Notes under the pieces: model-generated
Seen by the model: only the letters and a program-made list of their open reading frames with translations
What the model was told of the DNA's origin: nothing
Databases searched by the model: none
Position numbers and translations under genes: made by a program
Assembly (NCBI GenBank): GCA_023238725.1
Contig: CM041540.1
Span: 3,905,208 to 3,969,207 of the forward strand
Direction of reading: 5' to 3'
Length of the DNA: 64,000 nt
From: Scortum barcoo
Taxonomy: Eukaryota; Chordata; Actinopteri; Centrarchiformes; Terapontidae
Part shown: positions 13,101 through 27,000 of the stretch, piece after piece
How positions within the stretch are numbered: position 1 is the first letter of the stretch
Layout: each line of letters opens with the position of its first letter

Positions 13101-16100
13101 GTTGTCATCAATACACAAACCTTTCCACATCAGTCAGGTAAAAAAAAAAAAAAAAAAAGTTTTAAGCATTTTTTTGCGCAAAAAAACATGGATGAATACA
13201 CATCAACAGATAAAATCTTGTGTAATTGTGTAGTACACTCATATTGCAATATCAGCCTATAAAGTGAAGGTACTGTAATGTTTAAAAAATCTAAATTGCC
13301 AAACAGAAATGTCAGTTTTTGGCAATTTAAATGAAAGCAACTTATTGTATTAATGCAAAACTCCTTATTCTATTTAATATATATTCTCTTTAATTCATAT
13401 ATTTTAACTTTTGAGCTATTTTAAGTCCTAGATTCTTTTTTATTTTCTTTGAGTGATTTTCTTTTCATACATTTTATATGAGCATATGAGCAGTAATTGT
13501 TGCGCACATGAACCTAAAGTTCATCTTGGTAAATATCCAGTCATCCAGTTTGTCCAGTCATCATTTGCATTACAGATCAACAGTGTAAAAATCAACGTAT
13601 TATTGGTATCATGATATTGATTAAAAACCTAAAAAGGACGGTATCTAAGTTTTAAAAGACGTTAACTTTCTGTTTCTTTTCTCTCTCTCTTTATTCTTCT
13701 GTTTTTCTGCCCTCTCCTCTCTCTGTCCTTTCCCCTCTTCATTCCCTTACAGGTGAATCTGCTCTATTTTTGGACCATTACGTAAGAGATAACCTGGCAA
13801 AGGCAACCTGAGAAACACAAGTACATGAGCTCATGCTTTTACACACACACACACACTAATTAACACACACTATCAGCCCTAATAACAGAGGAATTTGGCT
13901 GAATGTTTGTGCAGCAACGTTAGACTGATACGGGGGATTTAAAGCTCAAGAAGACCAACATTTTTTTAGCCTTTTTATGCTGATGGAGAATTAAATTCTT
14001 GACAGTGCAGGAAAAAAAAACGTCAGAAGCTACGTTCCAGAGGATTTTAATGTCTCCTTGTGACCAAAAATAGAATAAAAGAAGAACTGATGAAATTGTG
14101 CTGCCTTTTCCCAATTGAAAATGTCCAGTTTTTCTTCCCATTTATACCTTCACACACACATTATTTTTAACCACGACATAGACCAGGTGCCAAATTCACA
14201 AATATCCTAGTAGCTCCAAACACACAGAGTTAAGAGAAACAAAAATAATGGGCGTGTCAGTCTGAACTTTAAGACTCTTAAAGTAGAAGTACGTGACTTA
14301 TTTAAAATGACTTGAGAAAAACAACAACCGAACAACAAAGCAACTAGAAAACAACATGTTACATGAAAGATAAGTAAACAGAAGAAGAGCAATGAAAAAA
14401 AAAACAAGTTGAATAGAAAGAATTAGACTGAGTGATGCCGAGGGGAGGGGTACACTTGCTCAATTTTCAAAATAAGAGCACTCTCTCCTAATCTTACCAA
14501 TTGTTGCTATAATTTTTTAATATCAGACTGATCACAGCCCAATAGACAAACATGGGCTGCCAAAACAAGCACAGAGTTCATTGCAACTGTAAAAATGACG
14601 AAGCACAAGAGGAATGATGTTGTTGGAGCTGCAAGGTGGAAACTGTAAAACAGATGAAAAAGGTCAAGGTTGTTTTTCCTTTTTTTTTCCAGACAACCGG
14701 TATCATAAACACCACTTCAGACGCCGTGTTTGTTTTACGTTCTTGTTCCTGAAAGTTATTTTTTTCTTTTTTCTAACCTAGGATGCCCCCTTTCTGCCTC
14801 TAATACGCCTGATACTGATATTTTTACTCTAACCATGTTGCTTCCACATGCTTAAATCTAACCAATCAAGAACACCATTACTGCACAAACAACGTCGTGC
14901 AGGTCAGGAAAGACGGTGAGCCACGATTGGCCGGGGACCAACATGTGGTCCGACACGTCTCTTGGCCGAATCAGACAGGCAGACTCAGCAGACCCATTGA
15001 GACCTGCTCACATGCACTGAAACACCGTGTGTGTTTTGTAAAAATAGAGTGACACCAACTTGTATTTTGATGAGGCCACTTAATCGGGATTCAGTCAGGT
15101 CACCCACAAATCAAAACCGGAGATGATCATTTGCAAAACATTATGCTACTCGGACACCAGTAAAATACAGTTTGAAGTGCCACCTCAGCCGTCTGACAGC
15201 ATTATTCATCAAACCAAAAACAGCGTGCTCTTCAGACTCCACTTCACTAAGTGCACATTAATTAATCATCAACTGAAAGTGACACACAAGTGAATAGATT
15301 ATCCAGTAAAATCTCTGCTATAACTAGAATTAAAGTACAATTATTTGGGTTGTCAGAAGGGAAAAATACAAGACCGTATTTGATGCACGTTAACTTTGTT
15401 TCACATCTGAAATCTGTTATCAAGCTTTCAATCTAAATCTAAAGCTAATCTAAATGTAAATCTAAAATTACAAATTACATTTGTTCCTCATGCTGCCATT
15501 TCCTGAATGCCAAGTGTGTGGTTGTGCATTTTGACCAGTGACTTTATATGAAGATGGATGACGTATCTCTACTTCCTCAATCTGGACAAAAGTGAAGTCA
15601 GATTATCCTGATATGGGTGCTGCCATCTTGAGCTGGTGACGGTATTTGGAGCCAGAGTCTGCACAGTAGTGACCGAGGGAGGAAGCGTGGTATCAATTGG
15701 TAATCAGTAATTATGGACTGTTAGCTAACGGTCACCCGCTTAAGTTACATCTCCTTTGCCAATTCCTGGCAGGACGTCTGCGGGTGCCTCCATGACTGCA
15801 TCGCTTTGACTGACAGCTGTCAATCATGAGGTTTCACCCAGGAAACTAACGCGTGAACAAACATCAGTGTCATAAGAACAACCTAACATGACAGAAACTT
15901 TTATTTTTTCATTTGTATCTGCTAACAAGGAGGGGGCAGGGCTTATAGCCTGTACTGCAACCAGCCACCAGGGGGCGATCTGTCGTTGTAAAGTCTATAG
16001 GTCCTTACTGCATCGTCTGGTGTGTGTGTTCTTACAATTACATGATTAAAAATCTGCTAAATTTGAAACTGAAATCCTCTAGTCTGCACCAGTTAAAGTT

Positions 16101-16560
16101 ACACACTCAGCACTTTATCCGTCACTTTAGAGGACTTGTGGTGGAAAGATAAGATCCTTCCTGAATTCGGGTTAAATTCCCGTCAACGTGACCTCCAGCT
16201 CTGCCAGCTCAGCGGCCGCAACTTGCGATCAACCGAGTCATTCACTTGACAACTGCCTCCAGATGACATCCAACTGTATCTGTCGGTCAATCTGTTGGAT
16301 GTTGTCTTCATATGGACACACGGATGTCAAAGCATCATTTAGGCAGAGCTCAAACATCAGAGCTGACAGTCGGCACGTCCTTCATTCAGAACAATCGAAC
16401 AAACGCTCGGCTGCTCCACTTCTGTTGCTTTATCTCTCTCCTTTCAATCCTCCCCCTTTTCTTTCCATCTCACCCCAGTTTCTTTTACCTCCTTTATTCT
16501 CTCTCTCTTTCTATGTGGGTCAGTGTGAAAGGCTCGCCCGTTGCCGCTGGTGACACAGCA

Positions 16561-16598
<38 letters not shown>

Positions 16599-17860
16599 TC
16601 TGCAGGCCTCCGCTCAGTGCCTCAGGTAATGGGCTGTGATGGATAAAGGTTGATCACCACGTGCAAACACACGCACTCACAGACTTTATGAGACAGGACC
16701 AGGAGCGTTTCAGCGTCTCATGACTGGTAATCGGCTGTTTTTAAACACACACACACACACAGCATATGCTTTTCACACACCTATACATGTATCGTAAGAA
16801 ACAAACAGACTAAGAAGAAATTGAGATGTTATCTTAAACTGGGATAAGCTAAATACATTTTTAAAATCCTTTAAAGAAGCCAAAAGCTTTTTGCTCATGG
16901 TACACTAACACATACACACACAAAAGATAATATCTGACTGTATCATCCCGAGAATATTGGGGAAATCTGATAACAATATCTCGTAATTTATCTCAACATA
17001 TAACATAAACCAGAGTTATTCGGAGTTGGGCAACATGTTAAAATTCGCCAACTGTCCACCGTCAGTCAAATGACCAGCAACTGACCAGATGTGTGTTTGG
17101 TGCTTGCAACTCTTATACAGTTAAAAAAAAATCAACTTGTAAACAATGAAAACACTGTTTGTAAATTTCTTCAACATAGTTTGCTGTTTATGAACTGCAT
17201 TTTCTTCTTACTTATCAACCGCCAAACACACAAACATACCAATATATGTGCAATAAGCTGATATGCTGCTAATACCTGCCCTCCAAACTGAGCACATCCT
17301 GTGTAGACACTGACCTCTCCAAACATGCCGCCTTTTGTTATGCAGGCGGCATTTAGACAACTCCGTCTAAAAACACAAAGAGAAAAAAAAGAAAAAAAAA
17401 AGAAAAAACTTGTTGTCGAAACGGTTGTCGAATGAAAAACTGGAAGCTGAACACAAACATAACGTCACGTGACGACGTCACCCAATCAAACACGTGTAAA
17501 CACACGTTCCTGGTGGATTATTCTTCTGTGTGAGCGGTCTGACTGTTTCTTTCAACCACAAAGGTGAAGGATGGAAATGTTGCTGCTTTGGAGCTCCTGT
17601 GTTATTGTGTTTTAACCCGCAATCCTTCAAACTAAACGGGCTAATGCTCAAACTGGACTTCTTGGATTATGTTAAATTAACAACACACAAACAATAAGGA
17701 CATAAAGAAAACAATGCAAGCAGAAGCGATATCTATATGTTATCCTGCAGCTGCAACATACAACTTCTGGACTCAGCCTCGGTCTGACCCCCGAGTACAC
17801 ACACAAACACACAGGAACATGTCTACACACATGCCACAACTGACAATAGCAGGAAGAAAT

Positions 17861-17897
<37 letters not shown>

Positions 17898-18042
17898 GAG
17901 TTACCATAGTGGGCTACATGTCGCAGTTCTCATGTGGTAATTTATTGTCAATCCACCGCGCTGAGAACAATTTCTTATCTGCGCACACTCGAACAATAAT
18001 CACACACACAAACATTTCCCATTTCTCTGCTTTAGACTGGGT

Positions 18043-18079
<37 letters not shown>

Positions 18080-21000
18080 GAGAGGGGGCAGGGTGTGAAG
18101 GGTGTGGTTGTCATGGCAACCCCACTCAGACTTCCTTCCCAGCTTTATCTGAGCGTACAGCGTTCCTCTCTGTGTCTGTCTGTCTTCCTCTCTCTCTGAA
18201 AACCCCCTCTAATTGTCTGTCTGTCCGTCTGACCACTAAAAGAAAACGTCTGTAGGTCCTCGCCCATGATGGGAGGCGACAACCAACCCCCCCCCCCAAC
18301 CGAAATGAGCCACTCTTATTATCTACCTTATCAAAAACCTAATGCAACCATTAGACTGTTAATAAAGATGGATGACATGACAGCCCCTCCCCACCCTTGA
18401 GAAGCCAAAACATCTGGACCGCTTCCCTGGTGGCCGGTTGCAGTACAGGTCATAAGCACCGCCCCCTATATGTTAGCAGATGAAACATGATTGACAGCTG
18501 TCAGTCACAGTTAAGTAGTTGCAGAGGCACCTGCAGGTGTCTTTTCAGAAATTGGATGTCGAGTAGGAACATCGAGAGGAAATGTAACTAGCAGGCAATC
18601 GTTAGCAGTGTCTAGTGTTAACAGTGTCTAATTATTGATTGAGTCATGTGGTTGTGTGGCCTCAATGCCACGCTTCCTTCCTCTTGATCAATACTGCGCT
18701 GACTCTGGCTCTAAATGACGTCACCTGCTAAAGATGGTGGCACACATATCTGTGATATTTTGGCTTCACTTTTGTACAGTGGGATGAAGTGGAGACCCGT
18801 CATCCATCTTTATATACAGTCAATGGATGGATGCAACCTGAAGGCCATGAAAGCTCTGCAAACAGTCTCTCTCTGGTCGTAGTCAAGGATAGTCTTGACC
18901 ATGACCTGCGGGATGTAGACGGGCAGGAGACACATTTTTTGCGATCAGGTCGGTCGTGACAGAGTGTGAAGCAGAGGTTGTCAAACTAGATTGGATCAAT
19001 TCTGATGTGGTCGTCTTTCTGTCAGGACCTCGTTTGGTGTCCTAGATTCAGACTTGGCTGTCTGCAGCACCAGAAGAAGAAGAAAAAAAAAAAAAAAAAA
19101 AAAAGCCTCCAACTGGTGAACAAACAAATTTTAGCCCGTCTATGTTTGACCTGCAGTTCAGCAGTTCGCGTTTACCTCCATTTTTCCCCCAACACCCACG
19201 GTTTTCTTTTTCTCCTCTCCATATCGGGACGTGCTGCTACAATCAATTACTGCAAAGCCAACTTACAATGCGATCAATCACCCGCTGAGCTGGTTTAAAC
19301 AGTCGCATGACTCATTCAAAACATGGCCTTTGCTCTGTGATGTAGTGGTGTGCATGTTTTCCTTTAATCTAAATGAGCTTAATATTATTTCTGATAAAAA
19401 AAAGGGGTGTTTCCTACATAAAAACAAAGTAGAAATTGTTGTGCTTAACACCAATTTCCTTTTCATTTTGTTACATCAGGACATTTTTTGGCCTGATTAT
19501 GGGTCATCTGATTCTACTTTACAGTTATTTACAGGAGAATTGTTGGTTCACCAGGAAAAAGATGTGATTTCAGAAATTTATTGGACATGAAGGAATGTTT
19601 TGATTTTGCATTGACGTGGTTAGGTAAGCTGAGAGGCGTCAGTGTCCTTCACACTTTCTATGAGGAGGCTTTGGATGTAAAGAGAAGTTGGAGACCTTGC
19701 AGACACCTCCAGATCTCCTTTCGAAAAACGTTCTTCACCAAGAGTCAAACACTTTTGTCCGCCTCCTCCATGGTGGAGTGAGTTATGAGATTTTGTACGA
19801 CGAGGAACATGCTTTAGAAAGCTGAGCGAATGTGATGCTGGATTAAGTGTTTGAGATGAACTGTGTCCACATATACAAGCTGTACCGAGACACCTGAACT
19901 GTACATAAAGCCTATGTTTATTCTTCCATTTATCGAAGTGAAGACTTAGCAAATAGTTTAAGATTCATCACTACGATAACCAGTTTTATGGAGATTTATT
20001 TTGCAATATCTTGTGTATTATTTCTGTGATGTGGAGAACGCGGATGGAGAACAGAATCAACTGTGAAATTTGCCAAAATGTGGACACAATTGCTAAAAAT
20101 CGGGGTTTTCCCACCATTATAAGCATTTTTTTGATAGAACCTAAGCTAAATGAATAAATGAAAAAAAAAATCTATGCTGCGATGTTTTGGTGTCATTTGT
20201 TCCCTCTGGTTTGGGTAAAGTTGGACATATATTTACGGATTCCTGGATCAATAACTCATTAACGAAACACCTCTTTTCAACCAGATAGCGACCTACAACC
20301 TCGTCTTCAAATCCACAAGCTGTCCTGCTAGCTGGACAAATAACGTTGGTCTCTGTGTACAGCCGGCCTTGAGACTTTCAGCAAAACATTCAGTAACTTC
20401 ACCCCTTTTCAGTGTAGCGTCACCAAAAATTACTTCTTACACCAATGCTTTCTGTCTCTCTGTTGGTCATACTAAAACCACAATAACAAAAAACAGAAGT
20501 GTTTGCATAATTTGGGGGAATTTTTGGGGGGAATATTCAATAACTTCCCTCTTTCTTTCTGACGACAAAACGTGTTTCAAGCGTAAAATACAGAATTCAC
20601 AGAAAAAGGAAAAACAAGGAATCTGGAAAACACATAATCCAAAAGGACAAAAAAAATGTTGTTTTTTCATGTGAGACTTCTCAGTTGTTTATAGCCTGTC
20701 ACTCGCTCTGTCACAGTCTTTATTAATCAACAGTAAAGTATTGAATCAGTAGCTGAATGGCTGACTGGCTAATAAACAACGTGACTGCACACAAAAACAC
20801 AGACAAATTATGGTTGATCGAGCTAACGCAGTATTAAAACATGTTTTATTGATGAATTCATGAATTAGTTCTGCTTTATAGTCTGCTGTCTGTGGTCATA
20901 TTTCTATACATACACTATTCTGGAGTTTGTTTCTGACTGTGCTGTTTTTTTATCTACTTTAATAAGTATAATATATTTAATTATAGTCCGCTCGTCTCTT

Positions 21001-24000
21001 CTCTGTGTCTGACAGCGAGTGGGTGTGTGAGAGCAGCTGCAGTCGGGCACACTATCAACTCTTATTAGATCACTGTCTTCACACACACACACACACATAT
21101 TCATGAACACACAGAGGAAAAAAAAAAAAAAGAGGTTTATAACCGAAATGTTGCATGAAGACGTACAAGCAGATGTTGGAAAAAGCACAAGTGAGTAAAG
21201 AGTTTGACAGAAAAGAGAACAGCTGTGAACTGCGGAAACAATTAAAAGATCCATTAGTTGATTAACAAATTTCATCATAGCTTAATCATTTTATTAAGCA
21301 GAAATTATTCTCAAATGTGAGGTTCTGCTGTTTATCTCTGTTTTATCATCACTGTAAACTGAAAGACTTTGGTTTTGGAGTATTAATTGCACATTTAACT
21401 GATGTTTTATGTGTTAAACGGGTTAAATCATGATGAAGACAATGAAGACAGCAGCAGAACAGTACAAATTTATCTTTTAATAGAAAATAAAGTGTTGAAA
21501 CAAGATGTGTGTTAGATATTTGTTGTATGTCTGTGTGTATGTGTGTGTGTGTCCGGTCGTGAGGCTGCATACAGGAAGCCTGACTCTTTCCCTCTGACCT
21601 TCCTCCCTCTATTTATAAGCGCTCTCTCCCTCAGTTACATGCATGTCAGCTTTACCCTTTACCCTCAACTTTGTCTGAAATGAATCTCCGTAACTGTATT
21701 TTCATTCTCTGTGTAAATTCACAAGTCTTTTATACTACATATACTAAAGATACTACATGCATATATATACACATACATACATACACACACAAACACACAC
21801 ACACACATATTACACTCTGTTAATCAAAACTCTTACTTCGGAAAGCTGCTGCCAATTAAATTCACACATGCAGCTTTTCCAAAGAGAGATTAGTTACTTT
21901 TTGTCTTCCAGCTTTTTCAGTACGCATGCTGACTTAATTAATTAAATGTGTTGACGACCTTTGGATGGATCAGATTTGGTTTAGATTTGATATTTTCCTC
22001 AGGAAGTGTTGGTGACATGAAATGATGCTGTGTTCACAAAAATACGCAAAGCAAATTTTCGCCTTGTGTGAGTTTGCACTGTGGGATCATTAGTGTTTAT
22101 TCGCATTTAAACACAACCTGCTTATATCCGCCCCTCCTTCTGTCTTCAGTTCTATAAGTGTGTCAAAATCAATCAATATTCACTGTATCACGCTGTGTAG
22201 CAAGTCACACTTACTCAATCTGGCTTACTTCAGCGATTAGATCCCAAAATAAACTGATTTTGCTGTGATTTGATTGCAATAAATGGTTCGTATCGATAGG
22301 GGGAGAATCTTGACACTGATAAGCTTTTGCGACACAGCGTCAAACGAATCTATCGCGAGAGTCCTTCTCATCAGGTGGAGCAAATTTATGTTTTTGTGTG
22401 TAATCACGACATGAGAAAAAAAACCAAACAAAAAAATTGGTTTTGATGGGCAAAATTAACAACGATATATATCTTAAAAGCTCCTCATATGTCCATGTCA
22501 TGTCTGTTTCCGCTGTCCACAAGATGCAAAATAAATCAGATTTTAGCTCAAAGTTCGTTTCCACCTGGCCGATATCTTTGAGTAGACATTATTTTGTCAT
22601 TTTTTGTAGCTTGAACACTGTACAGACTTTGCTCAGGATGATTGTTTAATTGGGACACAGACCATGTCTTTTTTTCGCATTTCCAATCTGGCATGACGGG
22701 ACGAGCGCAAGTCCTCTCAACATTTCCTTCGTTTGCACGTTTGCCTGCCCTTCACTTCACTTCGCTGTTGGCCTATATTATTTCTCCTCTGGGGGTGGAT
22801 GAGGAGGGGAGGGAAAGTCAGATTAGAGAGAAAAGAGAGAGATCTAGATAGGAGTGAAGAGAGAGGAAGAGTGACAGAGGGAGTGAAGGAGAGAGCATCT
22901 GTAGGCGGTCTTGGCTTTGCCCAAAGGCCTTGGCTTCTCTCCTCATCATCCTCCTCCTCCTCCTCCTCATCTCTCCTTCACACTTTCACTCTCTCCTGCT
23001 CTCTCTCTCTCTCTCCTTCCCCTCCTCAACCTCATCCTCATCTACCTCCCTTCTCACGTCCTTCATCCCTCCATCCACCCACTGTTTTCTCTTCCTTTTC
23101 TTCTTTCTTCTTCACTCGAACTTTCGGTTCAAATTTTGGGCCAAAATTTACTCAATTGTAATAGAAGCAGCAGCTCCGTAAGAGAAAAGGACAAACTGTT
23201 TTTTATTTTATGGAAATTAATCTGAAAGTGTCAAGGTTAAAACTTTTTTTTACATTTTAGAAGTTCTTTGCGGAGCACTTCTGAGTTTCATTTAAATGTG
23301 CTCAAGACAGAAACTTTACTTACTAAATATATGGAAGCTAAATCTGCCACCTGAAATCAATATTGTCTTCGATTGTTTGAAATGCTGCAAACAAAAAATA
23401 CAACATTATGGGCCGCCACATGCGATCATAACCTGCTAACAGCGGAAGATGTGTCTGTCATCGTTGTGTAATTTGTGTCTTTGTTTGTGAATAAGACAAA
23501 GAATTCAAACAGGAGACAGAAAGATGATAAATGCCATCATTTGTTCAGCGGTTTCCAACCTGTGAGTCGAAACACCCCAAGCAAGCCCGTCTCCTCGAAA
23601 TGATGTTTATGAAGTACGAAACTGTTTCCCACTTGTGTTGTGGTAGTAAATGTAATCACTGCCTGAACTGTGTTCACAGACAACTTTTGTTTCTTTAAGT
23701 AAATGAAGTGTGATGTTTATGTGCCACACAGGAGTCACAGGAAGGTGGTCGGGGTGTGTTTTTGGGCGTACAAAGCTCAGGACTGTGACTCGTCTAAACA
23801 ACAAGAGCGCTTTGGTTAAGGTTTGCGAAAGATCGCGGTTTCTGTCGAATGTTAACAAACACATTACGTCTCAGGTCACTGTGGACTTTTTCCCTGTAAA
23901 ACCAGAATCTGATCTTTAAGTGCTGCCAGTGACTAAACAACACAACCACGAACAGTTTAATAATGATGTACAGATCCTACCAGTTGATATTGTTCTACAA

Positions 24001-27000
24001 GACTGGGTATTTTGTCAGAAAACGAATGAAAGAGACATGAATCAAAAACTTTTCCTCATTGTGGCAATAGAAAACATGATCCTTGCAGCATTACTTTATC
24101 TTGAAATGATATTAAAGTGAAAGCTTGTTGTATATGAACGTAATTTGCTTGTTACCCTGAAGTGTTGCAATATAAATATAAATCTAAATAAGTTAACAGT
24201 ACAAGAAAAAACAACTGTTTTTACATTTTTTGGTCTTTACTTTCGACTATGAATTTTGCATAATTTTACATCTTAAACCCCCTAAAAGATATTCAAACTC
24301 AGTCTTTACCTTTTATTTTGCATAAACTTGAGGTGGGAACCATTGGCTTGAGACCTGGCTGAACATAGTGATAATATATATTAACATGAATTTACATGTT
24401 TGAGCAGCTGCAAATACAAGTTTGCCAGCTGAATTTCTATCTATCAGGGCACTCACTCACAAACATTACAGCGGCATCATCAGATTATATATTGTATAAC
24501 ATTACTTCTGCCTTCTTGGACAACAAAGTTAGACGTTAATCAGCTTTAGAGATCTTATATAAACACAAAATACTAAAATACATACACACGTTTTTCTACT
24601 TTGAGGTTTACTGTACGAGCTGATATATTAGAGGAAAGCACTGCTGCTTCACTACAGGTCTTTTTCTCTCTGTTTTTGTCCAGCAGAGTCAGCAGAGTAT
24701 CTTTTCCAAAACTCCCACTCGGAAAACCCACTCTGTTTCTATAAGTAGTGAAAAGAGAGAGCTGCTTATTGTCTGTGAACCGACTACCGACAGTCATCGC
24801 TGTGGAGCGTCAACGCAACATAATGCTGACACACACAGATACAGCTTGATGGTTTGTAAAAAGGGGGCACGAATAAAACTAATATATTACTGCCAACAAT
24901 GAAAATAAATGTTTTTGCCAGTATACACCAGTTGGGTTATATGATTATATAGTATGATTGTAGAAAAGGCAAAGACAGAGAAAGTTTTGAAGCTTTACAA
25001 ACATTCATGCCCTTAAAGAAGAACCACAAATATGCTGAATTGACGCGTCCTTTTAACAGGCAGTGGACTGGTAATGGACTTACTGTTCTCTCTAAATGGT
25101 AAAAAAAAAAAAATAAATAAATAAAAATGAGAAACTGATTTCAAATGACACAAAACAAAATGAACAGTTTCCTCACACACATCAGTCAGCGATCACACCT
25201 CTGAAAAACACCATGACACGACACTGACTGGATTTCTCACTTGTGATTAATGCTGCAGACTCACGCCGAAGATTTCTCAAGTGTTGTGGGGTCGTTTTCT
25301 TTACGGCGGCGTGTTTGTGCAGGTGAAGACGTTGAAACCGAGGCTCTGAAGCTCTGGAGATGATAGGCGAGGTTTGAAAAGCATAAACTCCTCCAGAAAA
25401 AAAAAAAATCAGGTGTGTTCAGATTCGATGCAAACTTTAGGAAGCACAAACGCACGCAAAGTCAAATGCAAACGAGCGTCGACGGATGCAAATCCACGTG
25501 GTGTAATCTGAGGTTTGTAGAGACGGGATAAAAGAGACGAGGGAAGAAAATGGAGAAACTACTGAGAGTTCCTGGGGAGTTTTTAAACACAGTAAGTAGT
25601 TTCATTGTAAATTTAAGATTACTGAAACATACCAAGAATAGAAACCTCACAAAGAGACTATTTCCGCCTACACATACAGATTTTCTGGCTTTTCTGATGG
25701 AGGTGGGGGAACTACATAAAACGAACTGAAGAGTAAAATAATTCTCACTTTTTCCAGGATTACTATGAGTAGTTTTCCACTTCGATATCAGATCAGGGTT
25801 CTCAACAGGCTGCTATTTTTGTCCAGTTTCGTTTTAGTCGCACATAACGTCAACATTTTTAGTCCTTAAAAATCAAACATGTTTAAAATGGTCTTAATGG
25901 GAGGAAAGAGCAGCGGCTCAATCAAAATGAAAAGATGATAAGAGTCCAGTCCAAACACCCACATAACAGTTGAGTCAATCTTAACGTATGTTCTCACAAA
26001 CTTCTGTCACAGAAGACGTCCAGCTATGGTTTGAATCCAGCCATCTTTGTCACATTACATCCCACCTTACTTGACTATGTTTCATCTATATACGATCAAT
26101 TAAACGACGAAAATCCCCCTAAAATAATCATCTCAAATCATTTTAAAAATCTCACAAGTATAAGGGACTTTTTTCGATTGCAAATTCACATTTTTAACCA
26201 GCTGGTTCTCTGAAGCGTGACAACGTCGTGATCGAAAACAGAAGTAAACTGAAACCCCCATGAATCTCTTTATTGATGTTTTACATTTGAATCACTGTTG
26301 ACTAACTGAAAAGGGGCATCACAACCTTTGACGTGAGAGAAGCTCCAGTCATAAAGATCAGAAACGTCTGGGTGACTCATCTTCAGACATGCTGGTATAT
26401 AACTGTTGTTTTTTATGTTCAAGACAGACAACCCAGCTAAGAAGAGGCGTGAACACTTTTCTCTCGGTTTTTAATTGCTTGTTTTTAATGGCAGCTGGTG
26501 GGGGGGTTGAACTTCTGACAATATTCAAATCAAAATACAGTCAAAACCTCTTACAATGATCACACCTGTCCAGGTAAAATTGATAACTGGGTTATTTTAA
26601 CAGAGCTCTTTCTTTGTTTCTCATGCACATCGTGATAGAGTTGATATATTTATTACATGAACATTAAGAAATGAAACTGACAGCTTCGTTATTCGGCAGG
26701 CCGTTATGTGATTATTTTGATTATCAAACCACCTGACGAGGGCAGCTTTTTAATAACAGGTGTTTTCCTGGTGTGTGTTCATTTTCTGCCTCCATCTTAG
26801 TTTCCTGTTGTTTGAGTTCGACTACATGAGGTTGCCTGAGGATCACCGAGTGTCGCCGCTGCATCTCACTGCATCGTTTTTGGCAGTTTTTCATGAACTT
26901 TGAGGAGAAAACGCCTTTCATTGGAGAAAAATTACTTTCTGTAACCTATCATGATATCCAATCTCTGGTAGCCAGCCGGTAGCAGACAGGTTATCACGAG

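Noticed and set aside
22733..23225. Overlapping Ser/Leu/Pro-rich open frames
   Set aside because: They are translations of a pyrimidine-rich tract with TCC and CTCT runs, with no domain and no splice context.
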